Source: Caldilineaceae bacterium (GTDB lineage: Bacteria; Chloroflexota; Anaerolineae; Caldilineales; Caldilineaceae). From it: a stretch of 64,000 nt of DNA. The notes below the pieces were generated by a model, which did no database searches, was not told the DNA's origin, and saw nothing but the letters and a program-made list of their open reading frames with translations. Below are positions 8,622 to 17,741 of the stretch, one piece after another (position 1 is the stretch's first letter; the number at the start of each line of letters is the position of its first letter). Both the position numbers and the translations under genes were made by a program. The stretch covers positions 1 to 64,000 of the forward strand of contig JACKBC010000036.1 in the NCBI GenBank assembly GCA_020634755.1, read 5' to 3'.

Positions 8622-9686
8622 TCATTGGCCGATGCGCTCGCGTTCGGCCCAGCGCAGAAAAGCCAATACGGCTTGATCGTCAACCACCACCAGGGTGGAC
8701 GCTGGCGGCGCGCCACTGCTAACCTCGGCGGTAAATCCCGCAGACGCCAGCTCATCCGTACGGTCCAACAAAAAGTTAAAAAAGCGTTGCGCAATATCAC
8801 CTTCGGCCGCGGTCAAATCTGTGCGCAACGCATAGGGATAATCCAGACGCACCGTATAGGTCGGCGCATTAATATCAAAGGCTTCCCACTTTTGCAAGCC
8901 GTCCAACGAGCGTTGCCAGGACGCGCCACTCAGCAGCCCCACATCACCCACAGAGGGGCCACGTGTGGCCAGCGCCTTGGCGGGGTCGGCGCCCAGCGTG
9001 GCAAAATTGGGCACGCTATCCACAATGGGGGTGAGCCACTGCACAAACGCGCTATCCACCACATCGGCCCGCGTCACCTCTGCATGTTGATGATACGAAG
9101 CGGCGGCAGAAAGCAGGGCCGCCAATCCTTCGGCGCTGTGTGTGGGCGATGCAATCGTCAACTTGAAAAAGCCCCAATTTTGTTCTCCCCCCAGTTGGGA
9201 CCAATTTTCCATCTCCGCGGCGCGCCCCACAGTAGGCCAATCTACGCTGCCCAGGCTTTGGGCGCGGCTGTCAAAGGCGCCCCAGGCCAGGTCCGTATGC
9301 ACCAGAGAGCCGCCCTGCTCAAAATCCGACGGCACGGCATACGGCGCGCCTTCGTCGCGTCCAATCGCCAGCACAAAAGCGGCTTCAGGCGACCACACCT
9401 CAGGCAGTTGCTCGGCAGGCTGCTGTCCATACGTTTGCGCCGCGCTCATCCCCGAGATTTCAATAATGGATACAGCCGCATCGGCATGCCGCTGATTGAA
9501 ATCGAGCGCGGCCTGACGCGCCCACGGCGCCAACTGCGCCGGCATGGCTACACGAACGTCCGTCTTGACCACGGCCCGCGACGGCAACGAGAAAAGCTGC
9601 ATTTGCTCGCCCGCCACCATAAAAACAACCGCCACCACGGCAATGCCAATAATTATAAAGAACAGCGTCTTCTGCCTACGTAACAA
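8622..9686 (-). CDS. Membrane-anchored substrate-binding-like protein
   Basis: A 354-aa protein that starts with TTG at 9684-9686, which has GGAGGAG seven bases upstream. A hydrophobic anchor covers ~residues 7-27. The remainder resembles an extracellular solute-binding protein (VRVAMPAQLAPWARQAALDF, WSPEAAFVLAIGRD, and a late YPYALRTDLTAAEGDIAQRF segment). The last features match the C-terminal part of the binding-like domain in the next gene (YPFVAELGVD...), suggesting the two are paralogues in that domain. No ABC permease is nearby. It is first in a two-gene unit with the VWA protein at 6733-8508. Confidence 0.72.
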   Translation of the reverse strand: MLRRQKTLFFIIIGIAVVAVVFMVAGEQMQLFSLPSRAVVKTDVRVAMPAQLAPWARQAALDFNQRHADAAVSIIEISGMSAAQTYGQQPAEQLPEVWSPEAAFVLAIGRDEGAPYAVPSDFEQGGSLVHTDLAWGAFDSRAQSLGSVDWPTVGRAAEMENWSQLGGEQNWGFFKLTIASPTHSAEGLAALLSAAASYHQHAEVTRADVVDSAFVQWLTPIVDSVPNFATLGADPAKALATRGPSVGDVGLLSGASWQRSLDGLQKWEAFDINAPTYTVRLDYPYALRTDLTAAEGDIAQRFFNFLLDRTDELASAGFTAEVSSGAPPASTLVVVDDQAVLAFLRWAERERIGQ

Positions 9687-10073
9687 GTGAACTCCTCCGC
9701 CCCACTGCCAACCGTTTAGGATTTAGCCACAAATTTTCTGTGTCTTCCTGCGCAACTTTTTCAAGTTCAAGACAATCGTATCAGACGCGGTAAATATTAC
9801 CCTGACATCTGAATTCCGTCCAGCCGACAATCTACTAAGACTTACGCAAATCTGGCGCAAAAGTTGCCAAGCCAGCCGGGCGCTTCTCTCCTGACGATCC
9901 ACAGATGTGCGATAAGTCATCTTTACCACCGCTGTGCCGTGAGGACGCGCACAGCGGCACAGCTTGCATTTGGCAATGAGCTTGCCGCCTGTTTTGCCCC
10001 AATGTGATTTTTGTAGTTGAATGATACTCATCAAAGTTGTTGGATTAGGGCTTGACAAAGTGTCTGGAACTGT
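9687..10073. other. Intergenic gap with a half repeat
   Basis: No convincing gene. At 9839 there is a single GACTTACGCA, the left end of the MITE-like family, but no matching right end within 100 bp. This region should hold the divergent promoters for 8622-9686 and 10074-10472. Confidence 0.5.
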
Positions 10074-10472
10074 ATGACTCGAAGGCAAACAGCAGGTTGG
10101 GCAATATTTATAGGGGTCATTTGCAGTGCAATCATGGGCTATTTGCTGCTTACAACGCCGCCCTATCTGGCTGATGGCCAGCTTAATATGGCTGCCCTAT
10201 TGCTCTTTTTTGTGGTGCTATTCGGTCTCGCGGCCAGCCTCGGCATCCTAATTGCGCTGCAAATGCACAAACGATGGCCCGCGCTCACTGGCCGGCCCTT
10301 CTACAAACCGGACCCCATCATCGCCATTCGCCAGGGTGGGCTCTTTGCTTTGGCCGTGGTCACCATTGCGCTGCTGGCTTTTTTTCAATTGGCAGACCTG
10401 GCCTTTGTTGTCGTCGTCATTTTGCTCATTGTTCTCTTTGAGACGTTTTTGCAAAGCCGCTTCCACGATTAG
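10074..10472 (+). CDS. Small integral membrane protein, unknown function
   Basis: A 132-aa product with four predicted membrane helices (about residues 8-28, 41-63, 88-107 and 109-126) and short charged loops. No catalytic motif is visible and I do not recognise the family. The start ATG at 10074 has no strong ribosome site in front; the next in-frame ATG would remove the first helix. It is followed after 100 bp by the MazG-like gene. Confidence 0.6.
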   Translation: MTRRQTAGWAIFIGVICSAIMGYLLLTTPPYLADGQLNMAALLLFFVVLFGLAASLGILIALQMHKRWPALTGRPFYKPDPIIAIRQGGLFALAVVTIALLAFFQLADLAFVVVVILLIVLFETFLQSRFHD

Positions 10473-10572
10473 CCAACCGCACATAAACGGCAGTTTCCAG
10501 CTTAACATAAATTCATGCTGGGTAGCCTAAAATTCTTCCATCACAGGCCAAGTAGCCTAAAATGATAGCACT

Positions 10573-12009
10573 ATGAAACCAGAACATGCTCTGCCCGCCA
10601 TTAATCAAATAGCCACACCAGCCGCCATTACCATTGTGGGCATGGGCCCCGGCGCCCTGGAAGAGATTACGCTAGCAGGTTGGCGGGCGCTCACTTCTGG
10701 GCGCCGCGTCGCCTTGCGCACGGCTCACCATCCCTGCGTGGCCGAACTGGCCACACATATCTTCTTTGAAACGTTTGACCAGTTATATGAAACGCACGCG
10801 CACTTTGCCGATGTCTATGCGCACATTGCTGACCGTGTGCTGGCGCTGGCCCAACAACCAGGTGGCGTCGTTTATGCCGTGCCCGGTCATCCGCTGGTGG
10901 GCGAGACAACCACGGCATTGATTCAAAACCGAGCGCGTGAGGCCGGAGTAGAGGTGGAAATTGTGGGGGCGGCCAGCTTTATAGAACCGGTCTGCACGGC
11001 ACTGAGCCTGGACCCTATGAATGGTTGTCAGCTTGTAGACGCCATGCTGCTGGCCCGGCAACATTATCCGCGCGTGGAAACCGAACTGCCGCTGCTGGTG
11101 GGGCAGGTTTTTGCCCGCTGGCTGGCTTCAGACATTAAGTTGACGCTGCTCCAGGCCTATCCGGCCAATCATCCAATCACGGTGGTGCAGGCGGCGGGTG
11201 GTATTCAGCAGCAGACGAAAACAGTGCCCCTGCACGAACTGGATCACAGTGACGACTTTGATCATTTGACTACCATCTATGCACCGCCGCTCATGGATGG
11301 CGGCAGCTTTACCGCTTTGCAAGAGGTCGTGGCTCATCTGCGCGCGCCAGAGGGCTGCCCCTGGGATCGGGAGCAGACAATGGCCACGTTGCGCAGCGAT
11401 CTGCTGGGCGAGTGTGCCGAGGTGCTGGAAGCCATTGATGCCGATGTAGCCTACGCCGAAACGGGTGATGCAGAAGCGTTGGATGACAGCGGTGCGCATC
11501 TGACGGCCAATATTGTGGAAGAGCTTGGCGATCTGTTATTGCTGCCCGCCATGCTGGTGCAGATTGCCAGTGAGGAAGGGCGTTTTCAAATGGCGGACGT
11601 CACGCGCGGCATTGTCCAAAAATTGATCCGACGCCACCCACACGTATTTGAGAACACAACCGTAGATGGCGTTTCTGAGGTGCTTACCAATTGGGATGCC
11701 ATCAAAGCGGCGGAAAAAGCCGCCAAAGGGCTTCCGCAGCCGGGGCCGCTAGATGGCGTTCCCGCGGCGCTGCCTGCGTTAGAAAAGGCGCGGCAGCTGC
11801 AATCCAAAGCCGCCAAGGCCGGTTTATTGGACCGGGAGCATGAGGCCAACGGCGCCATCGAGCAAATGCAGAAAACCGCGGCCACCCCCACCGCCCAAGA
11901 GCTGGGCAAGCTCTTGTGGGGGATTGTAGCGCTGGCCAAGATGCATGATCTCAACGCCGAGGACGCCCTGCGCACCTATACAATTTACTTCAAACGCCAG
12001 CATGTATAG
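10573..12009 (+). CDS. mazG: Tetrapyrrole-methylase-like/MazG nucleotide pyrophosphohydrolase
   Basis: A two-domain house-cleaning enzyme of the YabN type, 478 aa. The N-terminal domain (~residues 15-225) is a SAM-dependent tetrapyrrole methylase fold starting ITIVGMGPGALEEITLAG and containing VYAVPGHPLVGE. Then MazG (~245-380) starts at VVAHLRAPEGCPWDREQT and keeps the metal-binding helices (LLGECAEVLEAID, then EELGDLLLLPAML). A helical tail follows. MazG hydrolyses nucleoside triphosphates to monophosphates and pyrophosphate, removing abnormal or alarmone-related nucleotides. The role of the methylase half is unknown in this family. It is transcribed alone and is followed by a hairpin at 12034. 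Confidence 0.9.
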   Translation: MKPEHALPAINQIATPAAITIVGMGPGALEEITLAGWRALTSGRRVALRTAHHPCVAELATHIFFETFDQLYETHAHFADVYAHIADRVLALAQQPGGVVYAVPGHPLVGETTTALIQNRAREAGVEVEIVGAASFIEPVCTALSLDPMNGCQLVDAMLLARQHYPRVETELPLLVGQVFARWLASDIKLTLLQAYPANHPITVVQAAGGIQQQTKTVPLHELDHSDDFDHLTTIYAPPLMDGGSFTALQEVVAHLRAPEGCPWDREQTMATLRSDLLGECAEVLEAIDADVAYAETGDAEALDDSGAHLTANIVEELGDLLLLPAMLVQIASEEGRFQMADVTRGIVQKLIRRHPHVFENTTVDGVSEVLTNWDAIKAAEKAAKGLPQPGPLDGVPAALPALEKARQLQSKAAKAGLLDREHEANGAIEQMQKTAATPTAQELGKLLWGIVALAKMHDLNAEDALRTYTIYFKRQHV

Positions 12010-12033
12010 GCTTCCCCCGCTGTCTCCAACATA

Positions 12034-12091
12034 GTAAATACCCAAAAGCAGTCAAAAATAAAGGCTAAATCGGTACTTTTGGGTCATTTAC
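12034..12091 (+). terminator. Hairpin downstream of mazG
   Basis: GTAAATACCCAAAAG pairs with CTTTTGGGTCATTTAC with one bulged base; the loop is 27 nt. There is no T-tract, so it may be a repeat-derived structure rather than an efficient terminator. Nothing else is recognisable up to the kinase start at 12332. Confidence 0.5.
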
Positions 12092-12331
12092 AACTTTACT
12101 TTCATGGGCTATGATTTAAAGCGATACCTTTCTGAGCTGGCGATTATTTTCGGTGAATGCGATAAGCGCCTGGCCATCAAATCATCAGAAATTTGCAGCG
12201 ACGGAAAACAAGGCTAAATTCTCCAAGCGCGAGAGGTTTCCGAAACATCAATACCACCATCGGCGCCGCTGCAATATACTGTTCATACATATCGGCAATT
12301 CTTGCTGAAACTCACTACGGAATCAGACGCC

Positions 12332-14437
12332 ATGGATACTACCAACCTTCGAAGGCCGCAATTGGCTTCGCAGTCCAATTTCTCCCATGCTTCTGCTGCA
12401 CCTTCCGCGGTTTTGCACGGGTCCACCAATGCGCCGCAAGATTCACACGACATTTGGCAGACGCTAGAGGCTGACGATGTCGGCAGCGTCCAGTTGCTGA
12501 GCGATAAAGCGCCAACCGCCGATGCCTTCGCCGATCATTTTTTGCGCGCAACGCACTATTTTGATTTGGTTGTCCAGCACATTCAGGCTATTTTGCCTGT
12601 AGACCTGTGCTTGATTCTCACGCAGGCGGGGATAGACAGCTTTGCCGAACAGATTGACCCGCCGGCTGCAACGAGTGGCCAACACCGCAACACCGCCGCC
12701 AATTTGACCAAGCAGTTTATTGGCGCGCTTTATCACGCCTCCTATCAAGCCATGCCCATTGAGCGGCAAAAGCTTTTAACCCTGTGGGGATATGACCAAA
12801 TGGCGGCCCACCTTGCGCGGTGGCGCACCGGATTTTCAGAAAGCCGCCCTCTATACATTCCGGCGCTGCCGCCCAAATCAAAGGTAAGCGGCGCAGAGAC
12901 CCATCTTGCCCCCCAGCGCTTTGACCATGCTCGCAACGTAGAAGAGGATGAATCACCGCCCTTTTTGGGCGCGCTGCTGCTGTTGCCCATCAAATATCAC
13001 AGCCAGGTCATCGGGCTTCTTCATTTACAGACCCACCAAACCAATGGCTTCACCGCCACCCATTTCCACCTTCTTTCGTCGTTGACGCCTCTTATCGGCA
13101 GCTACCTGCACGAAGCCCAGCAGGCTAACCAAGCTCAGCAGGCCCATCTCGCTGCCGCCCATGACCGTGCGCTGCTGGGCCGGCGCATTGTAGATTTCAC
13201 GGCGCAGATTACCAGCCTAAAAACAGAGCTGGCCATGGCGCAACGCATCAAAGATGACTTCCTGGCCGTCATGAGTCATGAGCTGCGCACGCCGCTCACC
13301 GTGATTATGACCCGCGGCGAGCTGATGCTGAGCAACGCAGCGGAGCACCTGTCTCAACGCCAACACGACTCCCTGCTCAACATAGACAAACATGCCAAGC
13401 AGTTGCTGACGACCATCAATAATATGCTGGATTTGGTTAGCGCAGACAGTGGCCATATTATCCTCAATCTAGAGCCGATCAACACAGCCGCCATCTGCCG
13501 CAAAATTATTAGCGACATTCAAGAAGAAGCGGGCAGCCACCAATTACAGGTAAAGCTCAAACTGCACCCACAGACGCGCAACATTGTGGCGGATGGCTAT
13601 CGCTTGACCCAAATGCTCACAAATTTACTTCAGAATGCCATCAAGTTTACACCCCACGGTGGCGCCATTGGGCTCGAAGAGACATATGATGCCAAGGCAC
13701 AGATGGTTCACTTCCACGTGTGGGATACCGGTATTGGCATAGTGCCCAATGCGCAATCGCACATTTTTGAGCCATTTTTCCAATTCGATAGTTCGCTTAC
13801 CCGTTTTTATGAAGGCAGCGGTTTGGGGCTGGCCATGGTGGCGCGTCTGGCAGAGCTGCACGGCGGGCAGATCTCGGTCAGCAGCACGCCTGGGCAGGGC
13901 ACACGGTTTACGCTGGCGTTGCCCGTCAAGGCATCTATTCCAGAGGCGGAACGAGCCGAGCGCCAAACGCTGCCCTTCCATTTTCAGCGCGCCTTTGTCA
14001 TAGATAGCCACGCCGAATCCATTGAGTCGCTCATTGCCTGGCTGGTGGATTGGGGTATTCAGCCCCATTTGCAACCCCATACTCATGATGTTGTGGCCAA
14101 TATTCTCAACTTTTACCCCGACGTGATTCTCATCGACCTCACAGCCGATAAAGGCCGCGGCTGGAAGGCGCTCAACCAGATTCTGACGGTGAATCATCTG
14201 CGCCACATTCCCATTGTAACGCTCTTCAGCAGCCATTCGCCGGCGCACAAACAGGATGCAGCGGTCGATGCCCAGCTCCTGCGCCATAAAACCAGCGGTG
14301 ATAACACTGATAGTGATAAAGCAAGCAATCATCAAGCCAGCAATGGAACAGCCGTCACCAAGGATGCGCTTTTCCATGCCTTAGAGCGCGCCCAAAACAT
14401 GAAGCATACGCACTCCGTCATTGTGGCCGCAGAGTAA
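12332..14437 (+). CDS. Hybrid sensor histidine kinase with GAF-like and receiver-like domains
   Basis: A 701-aa cytoplasmic kinase without membrane helices. Residues ~60-255 look like a GAF-type sensor domain. A dimerisation helix follows with the phospho-His box DDFLAVMSHELRTPLTVI. The HATPase domain has N (LLQNAIKFTP), G1 (DTGIGI), F and G2 (GSGLGLAMV) boxes. After ~residue 555 a receiver-like domain (RAFVIDSHAESIESLI; DVILIDLTADKGRGW) retains the phosphoacceptor Asp but has only one of the acidic pair and no obvious conserved Lys. I prefer ATG 12332; a TTG ten codons earlier (12302) is possible. No response regulator lies next to it, so it is an orphan. Confidence 0.85.
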   Translation: MDTTNLRRPQLASQSNFSHASAAPSAVLHGSTNAPQDSHDIWQTLEADDVGSVQLLSDKAPTADAFADHFLRATHYFDLVVQHIQAILPVDLCLILTQAGIDSFAEQIDPPAATSGQHRNTAANLTKQFIGALYHASYQAMPIERQKLLTLWGYDQMAAHLARWRTGFSESRPLYIPALPPKSKVSGAETHLAPQRFDHARNVEEDESPPFLGALLLLPIKYHSQVIGLLHLQTHQTNGFTATHFHLLSSLTPLIGSYLHEAQQANQAQQAHLAAAHDRALLGRRIVDFTAQITSLKTELAMAQRIKDDFLAVMSHELRTPLTVIMTRGELMLSNAAEHLSQRQHDSLLNIDKHAKQLLTTINNMLDLVSADSGHIILNLEPINTAAICRKIISDIQEEAGSHQLQVKLKLHPQTRNIVADGYRLTQMLTNLLQNAIKFTPHGGAIGLEETYDAKAQMVHFHVWDTGIGIVPNAQSHIFEPFFQFDSSLTRFYEGSGLGLAMVARLAELHGGQISVSSTPGQGTRFTLALPVKASIPEAERAERQTLPFHFQRAFVIDSHAESIESLIAWLVDWGIQPHLQPHTHDVVANILNFYPDVILIDLTADKGRGWKALNQILTVNHLRHIPIVTLFSSHSPAHKQDAAVDAQLLRHKTSGDNTDSDKASNHQASNGTAVTKDALFHALERAQNMKHTHSVIVAAE

Positions 14438-14472
14438 TACGAATTGCCCAGCGAAGCGCCATGTTTGTGATG

Positions 14473-14505
14473 AGACCTGTTAGGTTTTGAAAACCTGACA
14501 GGTCT
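14473..14505. repeat. Palindromic repeat family D, copy 2
   Basis: AGACCTGTTAGGTTTT, one base, then the near-complement ending AGGTCT. The sister copy is at 6502-6534. It lies 35 bp after the kinase stop and may end its transcript. The gap 14438-14883 otherwise holds the element at 14815 and no convincing gene. Confidence 0.65.
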
Positions 14506-14814
14506 GATTCCATTATAGCGTTTACCTTGGCAAATGGTATAGCCTATAGGCGGTGGATTGAATCCTTGCGTCGCAAGCTCAATTCACTGCCCTTTAGCGC
14601 CATCTCCATTTCTGCACTCCCCTCAATCCCCTTAGCGTCTGCCCGCTAATTTCGGCGCCAAACCGTTCTGTCAGAGACCGCTCAGCTTCACCAGCGAATT
14701 TACCGATAGGTTCTAATTTATCCTCGCCGTGCTGGCTTCCAACGCGCCAATGGGCTATAATGCTGTGAAATATCATATGCACAACATAACCAATCCACAG
14801 CACACCTAGAAAAG

Positions 14815-14869
14815 AACTTACGCAAGCCAAATTATAGGCGCTGGCGCTCAACGAGCGCTGTGTAAGTTG
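14815..14869. repeat. MITE-like element, GACTTACGCA family
   Basis: AACTTACGCA on the left and TGTGTAAGTT on the right enclose a palindromic centre (GCGCTGGCGCTCAACGAGCGC). It ends 14 bp before the aminotransferase start, so it must contain or overlap that gene's promoter and leader. Confidence 0.6.
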
Positions 14870-14883
14870 TGAGAATGTAACCC

Positions 14884-16167
14884 ATGCAAGCCAATCAAGC
14901 CATGACTGAAGCAGGCGTCTCCGCCCCCTTTCGTCCTGCAAACCGCGTCAGCACATTTACCCCCACCGTCTTTGCCGAATATACCGCCCTAGCCATCGAG
15001 CACAATGCCGTCAATTTGGGGCAGGGCTTCCCCAATTTTCCAGCGCCCGACTTTGTCAAAAAGGCGGCTCAAGATGCCATTGGCGCCGATCTGAATCAGT
15101 ACACGCGCAGCGCAGGCCATCTGCGGCTGGTCAACGCCCTGGCCAAGGTATACAGCCCGCTCTTCAATCGCGACCTCAACCCGCTCACCGAAATCGTGGT
15201 CACCGACGGCGCCACCGAAGCCATCTACGCCACCATTCAGGCGCTGATCGAACCGGGCGACGAAGTGATTATGCTGGAGCCATTCTACGATAGCTACCCG
15301 GCCTCGGTGATCATGGCGGGCGGAACGCCGGTCTACGTGTCAATCCCACCCGTTGCGCCAGAGGCGGGCAAACAGATCAGCGCGGCCGATTGGGCCATCG
15401 ATTTTGCGGCGCTGGAAGCCGCGTTTAGCGAGCGCACGCGGCTGCTCATTTTAAACACGCCGCAAAACGCACTGGGCAAAGTGTATAGCCGCACCGAGTT
15501 GGAACGCATAGCGCAGTTGGCCCAAAAATATGATGTACTGGTGCTGGCGGACGAAGTGTACGAATGGATGGTCTATCCGGATGCCGGCCGCGCCGCAGCC
15601 ATTGAGCATGTGCGGTTGGCCACGCTGCCCGGCATGTGGGAGCGCACCATTACGCTGGGCAGCGCCGGCAAGACCTTTTCGGTCACCGGCTGGAAAGTGG
15701 GCTGGGCCATTGCGCCGGCGCCCATAGCCCACGCCATTCTCATGGGTCACCAGTGGATCCCATTTACGGTGGCCACGCCGCTGCAAGAGGCCGTGGCCGT
15801 GGGTATGGAAGTGGCGCCTCAAGAGGGCTACTTTGCATGGCTGGGCCAAATGTACCAGAAAAAGCGCGACATGCTGCTCGACGTGCTCAACCAGGTGGGG
15901 CTGACGCCGGTCATTCCCGATGGCTCCTATTTTATCCTGGCCGACTCGAGCACGTTAGACGTGCCGGCTGAGCCCGGCGTGCTGCGGGATGTAAGCGCGG
16001 CGCGCTGGCTGACTCGGGAAGTGGGCGTGGCGGCCATTCCGCCCAGCCATTTTTACAGCCCGGCCCATCAACATCTAACAAACAACTTAATCCGCCTCTG
16101 CTTTTGCAAAACCGACGAAATGTTAGAAGCGGCAGCGGAACGGCTGCAACGGTTGGTAAAGGGATAA
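14884..16167 (+). CDS. PLP-dependent class I/II aminotransferase
   Basis: A 427-aa fold-type I aminotransferase closest in motifs to the kynurenine/glutamine/methionine aminotransferase group (KAT/YbdL). It shows NLGQGFPNFPAPDFVK near the start, the tyrosine-containing NQYTRSAGH, TDGATEAIYATIQAL, the NTPQNALGKV loop (usually NTPxNPxGKV, so one Pro is Ala), LADEVYEWMVY, and the PLP-lysine segment SAGKTFSVTGWKVGWA. It would transfer the amino group of a hydrophobic or sulfur amino acid to a 2-oxo acid. Start at ATG 14884; the next Met (residue 7) is also possible. It ends four bases before the aminopeptidase gene, and the two are almost certainly an amino acid salvage operon. Confidence 0.9.
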   Translation: MQANQAMTEAGVSAPFRPANRVSTFTPTVFAEYTALAIEHNAVNLGQGFPNFPAPDFVKKAAQDAIGADLNQYTRSAGHLRLVNALAKVYSPLFNRDLNPLTEIVVTDGATEAIYATIQALIEPGDEVIMLEPFYDSYPASVIMAGGTPVYVSIPPVAPEAGKQISAADWAIDFAALEAAFSERTRLLILNTPQNALGKVYSRTELERIAQLAQKYDVLVLADEVYEWMVYPDAGRAAAIEHVRLATLPGMWERTITLGSAGKTFSVTGWKVGWAIAPAPIAHAILMGHQWIPFTVATPLQEAVAVGMEVAPQEGYFAWLGQMYQKKRDMLLDVLNQVGLTPVIPDGSYFILADSSTLDVPAEPGVLRDVSAARWLTREVGVAAIPPSHFYSPAHQHLTNNLIRLCFCKTDEMLEAAAERLQRLVKG

Positions 16168-16170
16168 CAT

Positions 16171-17670
16171 ATGCAAATTCATGTCACATCGGGCAACATT
16201 GCCCAGCAAGCCACCGACTGCATTGTGGTCAACCTGTTTGAAGGCGTTGCCCACCCCGGCGGCGCCACAGGGGCCGTGGACAACGCCCTATCCGGCGCCA
16301 TCTCACGGCTGATCGCTTCAGGCGATTTCAGCGGCGAAGCCAACACCACGGCGCTCCTGTATACGGACGGCAAGATTGCGGCGCCGCGCGTTTTGGTGGT
16401 GGGCCTGGGCCAAAGCGAAAAATTTGATCTGCACGGCGTGCGCAAAGCCGCCGCCGCCACCGTCAACGCGCTGGCCAAGCTAAAAGGCGTTAAAAACGTT
16501 GCCACAATTGTGCATGGCGCCGGCATTGCCGGGCTGGATACAGCCGCCGCGGCCCAGACGCTGGCCGAAGGCACGCTATTGGCCGCCTATGTTTCACCCC
16601 AATATAAGCGCGAACCGCAAAGCGCCGCGCTGGCAAGCTGCACCGTGGTCGAATTTGATGCTACTAAAGTAGACGCCGTACAGGCAGGCGTTGACCGCGG
16701 CGTGGGTATTGCCGCCGGCGTCTATAGTGCCCGCAACTATGTGAGCGAGCCGCCCAATGTGCTCTATCCGGTTGAATTTGCCAGCCGCGCCCGCGCCATG
16801 GCCGCCGAGACCGGTTTGGCCTGTACCGTGTTGGGCGAAGCCGAAATGCGCGAACTCAAAATGGGCATCCTGTTGGCCGTCAGCCTGGGCTCCGTGCGCG
16901 AGGCGCAGCTCATTATTTTGGAACATGCGCCAGCCGGCACGGAAAACGACGCGCCGCTGGTGCTGGTGGGCAAAGGCATCACCTTTGATACGGGTGGCAT
17001 TAGCATTAAGCCCAGCGCCAATATGTGGCTGATGAAAGACGACATGGGTGGCGCCGCCGCCGTGATTGGCGCCATGGAGTCGTTGGCGCGCCTGGGCGTG
17101 CCCAAGCGCGTCATCGGCGTAGCGGCCTGCGTGGAAAATATGCCCGACGGCGGCGCCTTTCGCCCCGGCGATATTGTCACCGGCATGACGGGCAAAACCG
17201 CCGAAATCATCAGCACAGATGCGGAAGGCCGGCTGGTGTTGGCCGATGCGTTGGCCTACGTGGCGCGCTACAATCCCGCTGCCGTGGTGGATCTGGCTAC
17301 GCTGACCGGCGCCGTCGGTGTGGCGCTGGGTCCACACGCGGCCGGTCTCTTTGCCAATGACGATGCGCTTAAGGATGCGCTGCTGGCGGCGGCGGACCAA
17401 AGCGGCGAACGGCTGTGGCACCTGCCGCTGTATGACGAATACTTGGACACCATCAAAAGCGACATGGCCGAAGTCCAGAACAGCGGCGGTCGCATGGGGG
17501 GCGTCGGCACCAGCGCCAAATTTATCGAGCACTTTACCGAAGGCTACCCGTGGGCGCATCTCGACATTGCATCTATGGTGTGGGACAGCAACGGCAAGAA
17601 TCCGCTGGCGCCCAAGGGGGCAGTGGGCTATGGCGTGCGTCTGCTGGTAGAGCTGGCCGAGCAGTGGTAA
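16171..17670 (+). CDS. pepA: Leucyl aminopeptidase, M17 family
   Basis: A cytosolic metallopeptidase that removes N-terminal residues from peptides, normally as a hexamer with two metal ions. The 499-aa length fits the family. The catalytic C-terminal domain shows VGKGITFDTGGISIKP (metal Lys and Asp), LMKDDMGGAA, and STDAEGRLVLADAL, where the family consensus is NTDAEGRL. The N-terminal macro-like domain is present (~1-160). ATG 16171 is preceded by AAAGGG inside the end of the aminotransferase gene, and the genes are four bases apart. Together they suggest coupled peptide degradation and amino acid transamination. Confidence 0.93.
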   Translation: MQIHVTSGNIAQQATDCIVVNLFEGVAHPGGATGAVDNALSGAISRLIASGDFSGEANTTALLYTDGKIAAPRVLVVGLGQSEKFDLHGVRKAAAATVNALAKLKGVKNVATIVHGAGIAGLDTAAAAQTLAEGTLLAAYVSPQYKREPQSAALASCTVVEFDATKVDAVQAGVDRGVGIAAGVYSARNYVSEPPNVLYPVEFASRARAMAAETGLACTVLGEAEMRELKMGILLAVSLGSVREAQLIILEHAPAGTENDAPLVLVGKGITFDTGGISIKPSANMWLMKDDMGGAAAVIGAMESLARLGVPKRVIGVAACVENMPDGGAFRPGDIVTGMTGKTAEIISTDAEGRLVLADALAYVARYNPAAVVDLATLTGAVGVALGPHAAGLFANDDALKDALLAAADQSGERLWHLPLYDEYLDTIKSDMAEVQNSGGRMGGVGTSAKFIEHFTEGYPWAHLDIASMVWDSNGKNPLAPKGAVGYGVRLLVELAEQW

Positions 17671-17741
17671 GGGAATGACAAGGTGATAAGGTGACAGGGG
17701 TGACCTGGTTACCCCTATTTGACAAGGAGAAGACGCGGCGA

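Noticed and set aside
9723..10088. Open frame of 121 codons on the minus strand
   Set aside because: Basic, low-similarity translation across an intergenic repeat half; no ribosome site and it overlaps the start of the membrane gene at 10074.
12193..12474. Open frame of 93 codons in front of and overlapping the histidine kinase
   Set aside because: It overlaps the kinase start in another frame, has no ribosome site and no recognisable sequence.
14594..14941. Open frame of 115 codons on the minus strand
   Set aside because: It overlaps the aminotransferase start and passes through the MITE-like element at 14815. The composition is Arg-rich and no domain is recognisable.
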